A program made the position numbers and the translations under genes. This document shows, piece by piece, positions 13,201 through 21,100 of a DNA stretch of 64,000 nucleotides. Location of the stretch: contig NC_089238.1 in NCBI RefSeq assembly GCF_963924675.1, positions 59,426,799 through 59,490,798 of the forward strand, written 5' to 3'. Numbering within the stretch: the first letter of the stretch is position 1; the number at the start of each line of letters is the position of its first letter. Under the pieces are notes generated by a model that searched no databases, was not told the DNA's origin, and saw only the letters and a list, made by a program, of their open reading frames with translations. This DNA is from Phocoena phocoena (Eukaryota; Chordata; Mammalia; Artiodactyla; Phocoenidae).

Positions 13201-14238
13201 TTCCTCCGGAGCGATCCGCTTCTACACTTCCCAAAACTGCAGTTTTTAAAGACCCTTGTAAATGGTCCCTTTTTTTAAAAATTAAATATTCTGTTAGTAG
13301 GCCAGTGCCAGGAGACCCGTCTCTTTCTCTAAAAGTCCTCCTTCTGACACCCCAAATTCCTTGAGTGTCTTTGGAAAGCCTCATTTTATAGCAGCTTGGG
13401 GTGTCTGCATACACGCAGGTGTGCACAGAGGTAAAGGATAATATTTGGAAGGATGTCACCCCTTTACACCTCGTCCCAGAAACAATCATCTGTCTGAGGG
13501 ATTTTTACCACCACTATTTTCAAAGCCTTACTTTTTATGCTGCCACTTGGCTATAGAGAGGCCACCTCGTCAATGCTGAGTGCTGATTGCATACTGTCCG
13601 CAATGCTCCACCTTGCGTGTTGGCAGCTGTCCGGGGGACCCGGGGGCCTGGAGTGTCTCTCTGTGTTGCAGGTGAAGATGCCGTCTAAGAAGTTTGCACA
13701 CATTCCCGTGTACACGCTGGGCTTCGAGAGTCCTCCGAGGGTGCCAACCGCCAAAGTCACGCTGGCACAGAGAAGAGACGCCTTCCAGTGCGTGCCTGCC
13801 CTTGGTGATGTCCCTGTGGTGGGCAGGCATCACAGTCACCTGAAGGCTGGGCGGGGGCCTATGTGCTGGGGTGGGGTGGGGCTGAGAGGTCAGAGCCCAG
13901 GACCCAAATTCCTCCCAGGGAAGAGCTGCTGCGGGATGGACTTTGCTCTGCCTGATGTGGGCACGGGGGGATGTGGAGACTCGGGAGGACCCCTGACGGC
14001 CCCGTCCTGTCCCAGACCCCTGCAGGGCCCCCACTGGCGGAGCGTGGAGGAGGAGTTCCCGCACATCTACACCCACGGCTGCGTCCTGAAGGACGTCTGC
14101 AGCGACTGCACCGGCTTCGTGGCGGACGTGGTGCGCTCCAGCCGCAGGAGTGTGGACGCCCTCAACACCACGCCCCGCCGCGCCCGCCAGACCCAGTCCC
14201 TCTATGTCCCGAACACCTGGACACTCGACCTCAAGTGA
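940..14238 (+). CDS. SPIRE2: SPIRE2, spire-type actin nucleation factor 2 (partial: 5' exon outside window)
   Basis: SPIRE2 nucleates unbranched actin filaments with formins on vesicles. Thirteen coding exons are visible: 940-1299, 3899-3979, 4065-4229, 4857-4943, 5117-5240, 5343-5512, 6126-6303, 7512-7606, 8775-8909, 9001-9068, 13036-13063, 13672-13787 and 14016-14238. All introns are GT-AG and all phases agree, giving 609 residues plus TGA. Human SPIRE2 is 714 aa, so about 100 N-terminal residues lie upstream. Domain order in the fragment: rest of KIND (1-135, with an acidic Asp/Glu run near 42-65); four WH2 actin-binding motifs ending LKKV (164-167), LRKV (198-201), LKQV (229-232) and LRPV (261-264); a Ser/Pro-rich linker; the spire box (421-465); and a modified FYVE zinc finger rich in Cys from 467. 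No frame break is seen. The neighbour TCF25 supports the locus assignment. Confidence 0.96.
3283..3430. repeat. Ancient mammalian interspersed repeat (L2-like)
   Basis: The stretch has the familiar TTATTCATTCAGCCAATGTT start, then CTAGCACGTGTC and a degraded CATGGAGCC segment of a widespread old LINE-type repeat. It lies in a SPIRE2 intron and the family name is approximate. Confidence 0.5.
3899..3979 (+). CDS. SPIRE2: SPIRE2 exon: KIND/WH2 linker
   Basis: 81 bp (27 codons), phase 0/0, acceptor CTTACAG and donor GTAAGA. It encodes [10 protein letters not shown] to LGRTDW, which links KIND to the first WH2 motif. Confidence 0.93.
4065..4229 (+). CDS. SPIRE2: SPIRE2 exon: WH2-A and WH2-B
   Basis: 165 bp (55 codons), phase 0/0. 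It carries two actin-binding WH2 motifs ending LKKV and LRKV. The last nine bases (AAGGTCATG) and the donor GTGCGC form the first unit of a 20-bp tandem repeat that continues into the intron (see repeat at 4221-4380). Confidence 0.94.
4221..4380 (+). repeat. 20-bp minisatellite spanning the SPIRE2 exon/intron junction
   Basis: Eight head-to-tail units of exactly 20 bp begin at 4221, 4241, 4261, 4281, 4301, 4321, 4341 and 4361. The first unit starts nine bases inside the WH2-B exon and contains its real donor. The other units are intronic copies with 1-4 changes each (for example GTGCGC to GTGGGC after CATG). Confidence 0.97.
4585..4700 (+). repeat. MIR-like SINE fragment
   Basis: It contains the degraded MIR pattern: TTTCATCATTATGACAACCC, GAGGTGGTGC, then a CCATTTCCACATGAAGAATC block that resembles the usual CCCATTTTACAGATGAGGAA core. 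It is intronic in SPIRE2. Confidence 0.55.
4857..4943 (+). CDS. SPIRE2: SPIRE2 exon: WH2-C
   Basis: 87 bp (29 codons), phase 0/0, acceptor CACACAG and donor GTACCG. It encodes [17 protein letters not shown] to PPLKQ. The LKQV of WH2-C is completed by the first codon of the next exon. Confidence 0.95.
5117..5240 (+). CDS. SPIRE2: SPIRE2 exon: WH2-D
   Basis: 124 bp, starts phase 0 and ends with one base of a split Gly codon. It encodes the fourth WH2 ([19 protein letters not shown]). The donor is GTGAGC at 5241; a second GTGAGC nine bases downstream (5250) is a possible in-frame alternative. Confidence 0.9.
5343..5512 (+). CDS. SPIRE2: SPIRE2 exon: post-WH2 linker
   Basis: 170 bp. It joins the previous exon to give [19 protein letters not shown] and ends MEEMNVSE before donor GTCAGA. 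Together with the preceding exon it makes 98 whole codons. Confidence 0.93.
6126..6303 (+). CDS. SPIRE2: SPIRE2 exon: Ser/Arg-rich linker
   Basis: 178 bp, starts [21 protein letters not shown] after acceptor TTCGCAG and ends with one base of a Gly codon before donor GTGGGT. The linker matches the human family in its first half and diverges later, as expected for a disordered stretch. Confidence 0.9.
6506..6720 (+). mobile_element. CHR-type SINE with poly-A tail
   Basis: The element starts GGGCTTCCCTGGTGGCGTAG, has the tRNA-like A and B boxes and the CHR body, and ends in a 24-A tail. An exact target-site duplication AAGTTCCCATG flanks it at 6495-6505 and 6721-6731. This is the cetartiodactyl SINE class that points to a whale or dolphin genome. 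Confidence 0.95.
7512..7606 (+). CDS. SPIRE2: SPIRE2 exon: linker before spire box
   Basis: 95 bp, acceptor CTACCAG and donor GTGAGT. It encodes [20 protein letters not shown] to SEWL and restores phase 0 before the spire box. The sequence is weakly conserved, so this exon rests mainly on phase and splice sites. Confidence 0.8.
7663..7810 (+). repeat. 74-bp tandem duplication in SPIRE2 intron
   Basis: Two adjacent copies (7663-7736 and 7737-7810) differ at only a few bases. It is a recent local duplication with no coding content. Confidence 0.93.
8775..8909 (+). CDS. SPIRE2: SPIRE2 exon: spire box
   Basis: 135 bp (45 codons), phase 0/0. It encodes [20 protein letters not shown] to SLKKGK, the spire box thought to contact Rab-type GTPase machinery. 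Acceptor GCCACAG, donor GTGAGG. Confidence 0.96.
9001..9068 (+). CDS. SPIRE2: SPIRE2 exon: FYVE-type zinc finger, first part
   Basis: 68 bp, encoding [20 protein letters not shown] then CKR, with most of the first zinc-binding Cys set. It ends with two bases of the Arg codon before donor GTGAGT. Confidence 0.94.
9637..9806 (-). mobile_element. Fossil DNA transposon (hAT-type non-autonomous)
   Basis: It contains TGGCAAACTCCAGCCCATGG, AAATCTGGCCCACTGCC, AATAAAATTTTATTGGAACA and TTTACAGGAAAAGTTGACTG. This is the widely seen mammalian element that reads CAGGGGTCGGCAAACT on the other strand. The family name was not assigned. SPIRE2 intron. Confidence 0.6.
10186..10317 (-). mobile_element. Short CHR-related SINE (reverse) inside L1
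   Basis: Poly-T start, then GGCCACACCGCACAGCATGC, and tRNA-like promoter boxes in reverse ending ACCACCAGGGACGTCC. Imperfect flanking repeats around GGACATT suggest the insertion site in the L1. Confidence 0.85.
11715..11851 (-). mobile_element. Short CHR-related SINE (reverse) with exact TSD
   Basis: Reverse-orientation SINE (GGCTACGCTGCACGGCTTGC, then GGACCGCCATGGAATTCC). An exact 11-bp target-site duplication CAAGACATGTA lies at 11704-11714 and 11852-11862, so it was inserted into the older L1. Confidence 0.92.
13036..13063 (+). CDS. SPIRE2: SPIRE2 microexon (28 bp): FYVE Cys residues
   Basis: Only 28 bp. One base completes the split Arg, then AVCSSCSIK follows, matching the human order AVCTSCSIK. 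Acceptor CTCTCCAG, donor GTGAGG. It is preceded by a 3.97-kb intron filled with L1 and SINE sequence. Confidence 0.9.
13672..13787 (+). CDS. SPIRE2: SPIRE2 exon: membrane-binding loop after the zinc finger
   Basis: 116 bp, phase 0 at the start. It encodes [20 protein letters not shown] onward to RRDAFQ. It ends with CA before donor GTGCGT; the next exon supplies the third base of the Gln codon. Confidence 0.92.
14016..14238 (+). CDS. SPIRE2: SPIRE2 terminal coding exon
   Basis: 223 bp from acceptor TCCCAG to TGA at 14236-14238. It encodes [20 protein letters not shown], the last two zinc-binding Cys (VCSDC), and the C-terminus [16 protein letters not shown]. Confidence 0.95.
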
Positions 14239-15065
14239 TGGTCGCGGCCCCCTGGCCGCCCGGTCCGAGGCTTTTCGGGGTGCCCGGGTGGCCATGCTTC
14301 TGGGGAGGAGCCAGGCTAGTCCTGGACCAGGCGGAGAAGCCCCCGTCCTGGGGCACGGCGGCCCCCGGCCCTCGTGATGTGCATGTACATATATACATAT
14401 ACAGATACGTTTATATAATATATACACACAGCATATATATTTATATTCATGCTTCCTGGCCCCAGAGTTCATTTGGGGTCAGACTCACTCCAGGATCCTC
14501 CCTGGGGGAGGCTGTTTCCTCTCAGGATTCCTTGAGCAGAGCGGTGGTGGGGTGGGGGTGGGGGTGGGGCGGATGGGAACAGGTGGTCTCACTCAGATGC
14601 AGAGAGGGCACGTGGGCATACAGCAGAGGGGCTCTGGGGAAGAAGGTCCTACCCGCACGTTTTCTTTTCCGGCAGCTTCCCCTCCCTGGGTGGACGTCTA
14701 GGCCGGGACAGGGGTCCTTGGTCCCCAGGGGGCTTGGAGCACCCCCCTCGCACCTGTGCTCTCCTAGCAGGGCCGTGGGCTGCGGAGGCACCTGGGAAAC
14801 CTCTGAGTGGGCTAGGATTCCCCTGTTGGGCATCCCAGCCCTCCATGTGGAAGGTCTAAGGCCAAGCTCACTCCCGGCCCCCACCTGACATCCGTACCCC
14901 GGCCATCTGCCACGCAGCCAGTATCGCTGGCCTCCCACGCTCAGAGGTGCGGGGATGGTGCTGGCCCGGGGGCCCTGGCGATGCTGGCGGTCCTGGTACG
15001 GGAAGGAGCTCTGTAAATTGTACACAAGGCCACTCCTGGCCGAATAAATGTGGTCTCACAGTCTC
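14239..15065 (+). other. SPIRE2: SPIRE2 3' UTR
   Basis: Non-coding sequence from the SPIRE2 stop to just past the AATAAA at 15043-15048. It is GC-rich except for an AT-rich stretch at about 14380-14450, which begins with TGTACATA, an exact Pumilio-type element. The end point is inferred from the hexamer. Confidence 0.75.
15043..15048 (+). terminator. SPIRE2: SPIRE2 polyadenylation signal AATAAA
   Basis: Canonical AATAAA 805 bases after the stop codon, followed within 20-35 bases by a GT-containing stretch (GTGGTCTCACAGTC). This is consistent with a cleavage site near 15060-15065. Confidence 0.8.
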
Positions 15066-15424
15066 CTGGCCGGGGTGTGCACTGAGCTCTGCAGTTGCAG
15101 GGATGGGCCTGTGCTCCAAGGGCGGACACTGGGCTCTGAGGGGCCACCTGCCGCCCGGTGCTGTCATGACACGAGCGTGCGCAGGCCCACTCCGTGATCT
15201 GGCCGTCTTGGTCCTGCAGCCGACAAGGGCCGTAGGTGTGTGTGTGTGACAGCCGCACAGCCTGCTGCTGCCTGTCACCTCCCAGCCTGGGGACCCTTTG
15301 GCCTCATCCGCCACATCTCTGCTCCTGTTCTCCAGGCGAAGGGTTCCCTCAGGGCCGGCAGGTTTGGAGGAAACGTGTGGGTGAGCACCCGGGTGCTCTG
15401 CCTGCCCACAAGGATGGGGGCTTC

Positions 15425-15510
15425 TGTTGTCACCCCCATCTTACAGATGAGGACACTGAGGCTCAAAGAGGTGAGGGAATTTGCCCACAGATGCACAGCT
15501 GGCTCAGGAT
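15425..15510 (+). repeat. MIR-like SINE fragment
   Basis: It contains CCCCATCTTACAGATGAGGA then CACTGAGGCTCAAAGAGGTG, the typical MIR core, in the SPIRE2-TCF25 intergenic region. Confidence 0.65.
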
Positions 15511-15689
15511 CTTCAGCCAGGCCTATCGGATGCCAGGCTCTAAGGCCTGGCACACAGATACGGGCCCGGAGGAGGCCCCAAGGGACAGAACTTGTAACAG
15601 ATGGGCCTACGGGTGAGATGCTTTCTTCAGCTAGGGTCCAGGACCCTCAGTAACAATTAGAGCAGCCAGGAGAAACAGCCCGTTCCCAG

Positions 15690-15800
15690 CACTTGTTCTG
15701 AGTACTTCGTGGGCAGGCAGTATTGTTATCCCCATTTTAAAATGAGAAAACTGGCACAGAGAGGGTAAAGAATTGTCCCCGGTCACACAACCAGCAAGGA
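15690..15800 (+). repeat. MIR-like SINE fragment
   Basis: It contains TGTTATCCCCATTTTAAAAT, GAGAAAACTGGCACAGAGAG and GGTCACACAACCAGCAAGG, a clear MIR core, intergenic between SPIRE2 and TCF25. Confidence 0.7.
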
Positions 15801-16864
15801 GAAAGCATTTACAAGGGCAGATTACCCTGCAGGTGCGGAAACAGGGCAGGTGACACGAGCAGGGCCATGCTCCCAATAGGGGGAGACCCAGGTTCTAATC
15901 CTCACAGGAACACCTTGAAATGAAAGCCCATTGGAAAACAGAATAAACCCCATTCTGGGGCAGCTGGGCTAAGCCAGGAGGGCCCACATGGCTCCAGGGT
16001 GCGGTCAGGAGGGAGGGTCCTGCTGTCCTGGCTGCTGGGGCTCACCTCCCACCGACCCCAGGCGCAGAAAGCTGTAGTGCTGGCCCAGGGAACCCAGTCC
16101 TGCCTCCACTCACCTAATTTAGATCCTGACAGATGGAGGTCGCCCGCTCTAGAACTGTTTACAACCAAGCTTCTCGCTGAGGAACAGGCCTTCGGGAGCA
16201 CAGGGAAAGGCTCATGTTCAGAGTTGCCTGTTCAAGGAAGGCACCCCTCACAACCCCCCGGCTGCCAACTTAACAGACGGCAGGGCAGGAAGCAGCTCCT
16301 GGTGACACTCCCCTCGTTTCCATCCACAGGTGAGGCGATAAGCCTGCATAAGCTGGTCACACCTTGGAACAGCAGTGACACAGAACCTATTTAACAACTA
16401 GCCTGATCCCTGAACAATCAGAGTTTTTAGGAGGATGGTGCCCTGGAGATCCTGTATGTGCTGAGCGTGAGGCTCAGTGGCTGGATTGTGTGTGTGGGGG
16501 GGGGGGGGCAGCAGCCACGTGCCAGCCAGCGCGAAGCAGTTCAAGATCCCGGTGACCAGTATGGCTGCCAGGCCAGCGGTGCGAGCACTGGCACACACAC
16601 CTGCTTCCCTTCTGGGGCTGTGCCAGCAGCCTTCCTCATCTCAGCTCTGGAACCACAGACACGAAGGCAGACCCACATTCTACCTGGGTCATTTCCTTAC
16701 TCTCTGAGTCCCAGTTCCTTTACCTATAAAGGTGAGGACGTCTACCTTCCACGGCCAGGTAAGAACTCAGGACAGGGCTTGGCGCCACAGTGAGGGTCGT
16801 CCGCGACCCTCCTCCGTCAGGGTGGGAGGGCTCCTTCCCCACACCAGACCATCCTGCCCTAGCA

Positions 16865-17085
16865 GGGGTTCTCAATCTGCCTGTACACTCTAAACCCCTG
16901 AAGACCTTTTTTAAAAAATGTCAATGCCAGACCCCACATTGGAATTTCTAGGGATGAGTCCTCGACCTTCACTGTAAAAGTCCCCCCAGGAGATGACGAC
17001 ACACGGTAAGTGTGGCGAGCCTCCACCTTAGACCACGGATTCCCACACCTAGATGTACAGGAAAATCACCTGGGACGCACTAATG
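16865..17085 (+). mobile_element. MER5A-like hAT fossils (two fragments)
   Basis: Both TTCTCAATCTGCCTGTACAC followed by CCAGACCCCACATTGGAATT and a second start at 17032 (GACCACGGATTCCCACACCT, AAAATCACCTGGG) follow the MER5A consensus order. Its 3' edge meets the TCF25 CpG island. Confidence 0.55.
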
Positions 17086-17099
17086 ACGACAAAAAGCAA

Positions 17100-18150
17100 A
17101 CGCCCAGGGCGTACCCTAAGGGTCGGTTTCAGGCTGCCGTGGGAGGGAGGTCGAGATCCGCAGCTTTGGGAAGCTCCTCGGCTTGGACGCGCCTACTTTT
17201 AATGAGGACAGAACTGCCTCGCCGGCAGCCCCTGGAGGCGGCCTGCAGCGGCTGGGCGCACCCCTCCGCGACCCGCCCCCAGCTGCCGCCTGGCCCCGAC
17301 CCCGCCCCCCACCCCCACCCCGCCCCGCCGGCCCGCCGGCCCGCACTCGCTACTGGACGCTCGGAGCCCCGCGCCGTCCAAACGTGTCTCGCTGGCGCGC
17401 CTCCAGAAAACCCGAAGACACCCGCCCGCGGAAGCGCCCAAATCGCGCGAGAACTCGCCCGGAAGTTGCCTGCGCCTTCTTTGATGCCACCGCAGACACA
17501 GAGGAAGTTCCGGAAGGCCGCAGCGCGCAGACGCGACACGCCAGACTCGCGCCACCGCGCCTTAAGTGCGCAGGCGCGCTGTCCGCTCTCTTTTCCGCTC
17601 TTCCTTCTGCCAGTCTCTAGACGTCAGCGGCTGTTGGGTCCTATGTCGCGCCGGGCCCTCCGGAGGCTGAGGGGGGAACAGCGCGGCCAGGAGCCCCTCG
17701 GGCCCGGCGCCCTGCAGTTTGTCCTCCACGATGACGATGATGTGGAAGAAGAAGGCCCAAAGCGGGGACCCGGTGGCCGGCACCCCCGGGGCCCAGGGAA
17801 GGAGGGCGTCCAAGTCAACAACCGGTTCGAGTTGGTGAGGCGTCGGGCTGCCCAGGGTGGGTGGGGGCCCGGGGTGGGGGCCCGGGGTGGGGGCGGCATG
17901 CGAGGAGGGTGCGTGACGTCACGGGGCGGGGCGACTGGGGTCTGGGCTGCAGTGGGGGGCGGGGCGAAAGGAGTGGGCGGTGGCCTGAGGCCGGGGGCGT
18001 GGCTACGTTGGCTTTGGGCTGCGGTGAGGGGCGGGGCAAGTGGGGTCCTGGCTGCAGCTGGGTGGGCGGGGCCTGCCGTCTGTGGGCGGGGCCGCAGCTC
18101 AGTGGGCGAGGCTTCGCTCCCAGGGTCTGGGGTCGCCAACCCTGATTTCA
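17100..18150 (+). promoter_or_regulatory. TCF25: TCF25 CpG island promoter
   Basis: A dense CpG stretch surrounds the TCF25 start. It has an ETS site CCGGAAGT at 17459-17466, a second TTCCGGAAGG at about 17506, and a CRE-like GACGTCA at 17620. No TATA box is seen. A pyrimidine tract (CTCTCTTTTCC) at 17586-17596 lies just upstream of the ATG and could be the start of a 5'TOP-like mRNA. Housekeeping-type promoter by composition. Confidence 0.8.
17643..17834 (+). CDS. TCF25: TCF25 exon 1 (start codon)
   Basis: 64 codons from the ATG at 17643, encoding [20 protein letters not shown] to VNNRFEL, then donor GTGAGG. The frame is open upstream because of the CpG-rich sequence, but family identity begins at this ATG. 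Confidence 0.96.
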
Positions 18151-21100
18151 GGGTTAAGTGTCTCCCTCGCGGTGCCGTCGCAGGGCCTTCGCAAACGATC
18201 TCGGTTGCTCCTCACAACCCAGGACTCGGTGCCTCGCTCTTGCCCATCGCTGCGTCCCCGTAGCAGGTGTCTGGCACAGAGAAATAACGCCACCCCCCCA
18301 CCCGCCCCTACTCCCCCGTCTCCGTAGCGCTGGCCTCAGTCTGTAATTTTGCACGTGCTCGTTCTCGCTCCCTTGACCGCCCCGAGCGGCAGGTAGCGTG
18401 TCTGCTTTGCGCACCGTGTGTCCCCAGCACCGTGCGCGCGGCGCACACTAGGGCGCGACCGCGGTTGCCGAGTGATTGGAGGAGTACCAGTAGGTGTGAA
18501 GATCGTGGAGAACACCAGCTGCCGTCTGTAAGGTCTGTTAGTCTGGCAACCGCTCCCAACTTCACAGGAAGTTGGCAGGTTAGGGGCCCATCCTAAGACT
18601 GGGGCGTGTGGGCTGCCAGTCTGGTAGTTTGGTTTAGAGATTGTCCACGTTCCTCCAAGGTAAGAGGCAGCCTCACCCTGCAGTTTCTGCTGGAAGCGGG
18701 ACCAAGTCCGTCTTCAAATTCTCCAGACTATCCCGCCACCTCTTCAGAGCCTCCCCGCTCCCTTGTTTCTTGCCATTTCTTTGTTTTTAATTTTTTATTA
18801 TGGAAAATTTTAAACACATGCAAAAATAGAGCAGTACAAGTAACCTTCACGGGCCCCCACCCAGCTTCCACGGCTCTCCACACACGGGCGGTTTTTCCCC
18901 AGTGCTCCCATCACATCATTTATCCCTAGGTTTTCTAGTCTTTTTTTTTTTTTTTTTTTTCCCGGTACGCAGGCCTCTCACTGTTGTGGCCTCTCCCGTT
19001 GCGGAGCACAGGCTCCGGACGCGCAGGCTCAGCTGCCATGGCTCACGGGCCCAGCCGCACCGCAGCATGTGGGATCTTCCCGGACCGGGGCACGAACCCG
19101 CGTCCCCCACATCGGCAGGCTGACTCTCAACCACTGCGCCACCAGGGAAGCCCTCCAGACATTTTTTGACTTCTCTCAAAACCCTCAAGGCTTCTTTCCA
19201 TCCCACTTGTTAACAGGCTGAAATGGGTTTGTGCCGAAGTTGGCTGTTTTCCCTGACCGTGTGTCAAATGTACTTTCTCCTTATTCTGACATCCTCCAGG
19301 TTTAGTCTTCTTTTTTTCTCAGTCTTAAACAATGGTAACTCATTTGGAAAACGTTCACACGTTCCAGGCCCTGCTGCGATGTCATGTGTCTTATGGTCTG
19401 GGAAGGTCATGTTGTCCCCATTGTACAAATGAGGTAGTAAGTGACACCCACAGTGAAATCCAGGTTCTGGGCTCTTTTTTTTTTTTTTTAATAAATTTAT
19501 TTACGTATTTATTTTTGGCTGCATTGGGTCTTTGTAGCTGTGTGTGGGCTTTCTCTAGTTGCAGTGAGCCGGGGCTACTCTTCATTGCAGTGCATGGGCT
19601 TCTCATCGTGGTGGTTTCTCTCATTGTGGAGCATGGGCTCTAGGCACGTGGGCTTCAGTAGTTGTGGCACACAGGCTCAGTAGTTGTGGCTCAGGGGCTC
19701 TAGAGCACAGGCTCAGTAATTGTGGCGCACGGGCTTAGTTGCTCTGCGGCACGTGGGATCTTCCCAGACCAGAGCTCAAACCCGTGTCCCCTGCATTGGC
19801 AGGCGGGTTCTGAACCACTGCACCACTGAGGAAGTCCCTAAAATTGTACTCTTAACCGTGCCCAGGTGTTTGTCTCTGAAGCAAAGTTAGCATTCCTTCT
19901 GAAGAAGAAAGGAGGATAGATGGACAGTGGGCCAGGGTGTGGGGATAGATGAAAAAAAAAAAAAAAAAAGCTCCTGTGTGTGAATAGAAAAGGGCTTTTC
20001 TGGACTCCCTGTGTATCGGTCAGGTCAGAGGGACCCAGCAGCTGCCCCTGCCGGGTGCTGTGCCGTGCGCATGCTCTTCTGCTCTCCGGCAGGACCCTGG
20101 TGTTGCACAGACCTCCATCGTAGTCTGTGCATTCAAACGCCACCTTTACATCATCTCCTTTAGGTGTCTCACAGACGCCTCAGGCTCAGTGTGTCCAGAC
20201 TTTAACTGCCCTCTCTGCCTCCTCCAGCCTTCCCTGTCTGTTGAGGGCAGCTCCACTCTTCCTCTTGCCAAGGCCAGCAGCCTGGAATATACCCCTGACC
20301 TTTTTCTCTCACACACCACATGCAAACCCTGGTGAAGTCCTGGGCGGCTGCAGGTGTAGCACCTGCGGTGTGGCCGTGGCCTCTGCCTGGATACTTCTGA
20401 CCCGGTCCCGCTCGTCCTCTTGGCCTCTGCAGCCTGTCTGGGTGCAGCAGCCACAAGGATCCTGTTAGGCCCACATCTGCTCTCAGCCCTCCTTTCTCAC
20501 AGCCCCCCCAGGGCCCGGATCGCCCGCCTCATGTCTCCCTGATCTTGTCCGCTCTGCTCCAGCCACAGGCCTGGAACGCAGGTCTCCCCGCTGTCCCCTC
20601 TACCCGGAACACCCCGTATTCCTGTGTTGCTTCCCCCGCTCAGGCTTCGCTCAGATGTCACCTTCTGAGCCTTGCTTACCCTCCCCACTGATTTAAAGTT
20701 ACAGCCCCTCCCCCCCGTTCTTCTGATCTTTCTCCTTTTCCCCTGGAAGTTATCACAGAACAAACCCTACAAGTTACCGACGTGTTCTTTTGATCTCGTG
20801 CTGCTTGGCTCCCACTGCCAGAGAGTGTCCGCTGTGTGAGAACAGAGACTTAGTTGTTCCCTCGCGTATCCCCACCCCCGGAACAGTGTCTGTTCTCGTA
20901 GGTGTGCGGAGAGGTCACGGCATGAGTCAGTGTTTCCTCTGAGGACAGAGTGTGAGCGTCTGCACACGGGCTTTGCATCCCGGCTCCGCCTCTTCTTACC
21001 TGTGAGAACTTGGACAGGTTTCCTAGCATACACATCGGCTCCCCTGTTTCCTGGGGATGATGTTACTTACCTCATGGGGTTGTCACGAAGAGTCAGTGAA

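Larger units (their letters stand above)
15066..17100. other. SPIRE2-TCF25 intergenic region
   Basis: No gene is supported. It holds MIR fragments (15425-15510, 15690-15800), a 14-base G run near 16497-16510, and MER5A-like hAT fossils at about 16865-17085. The distance between the SPIRE2 poly-A signal and the TCF25 island is about 2 kb. Confidence 0.7.

Noticed and set aside
17010..17642. In-frame open sequence upstream of the TCF25 ATG, suggesting an N-terminal extension of 211 residues
   Set aside because: CpG-island sequence is open in several frames, includes MER5A fossils, and family identity begins exactly at 17643.
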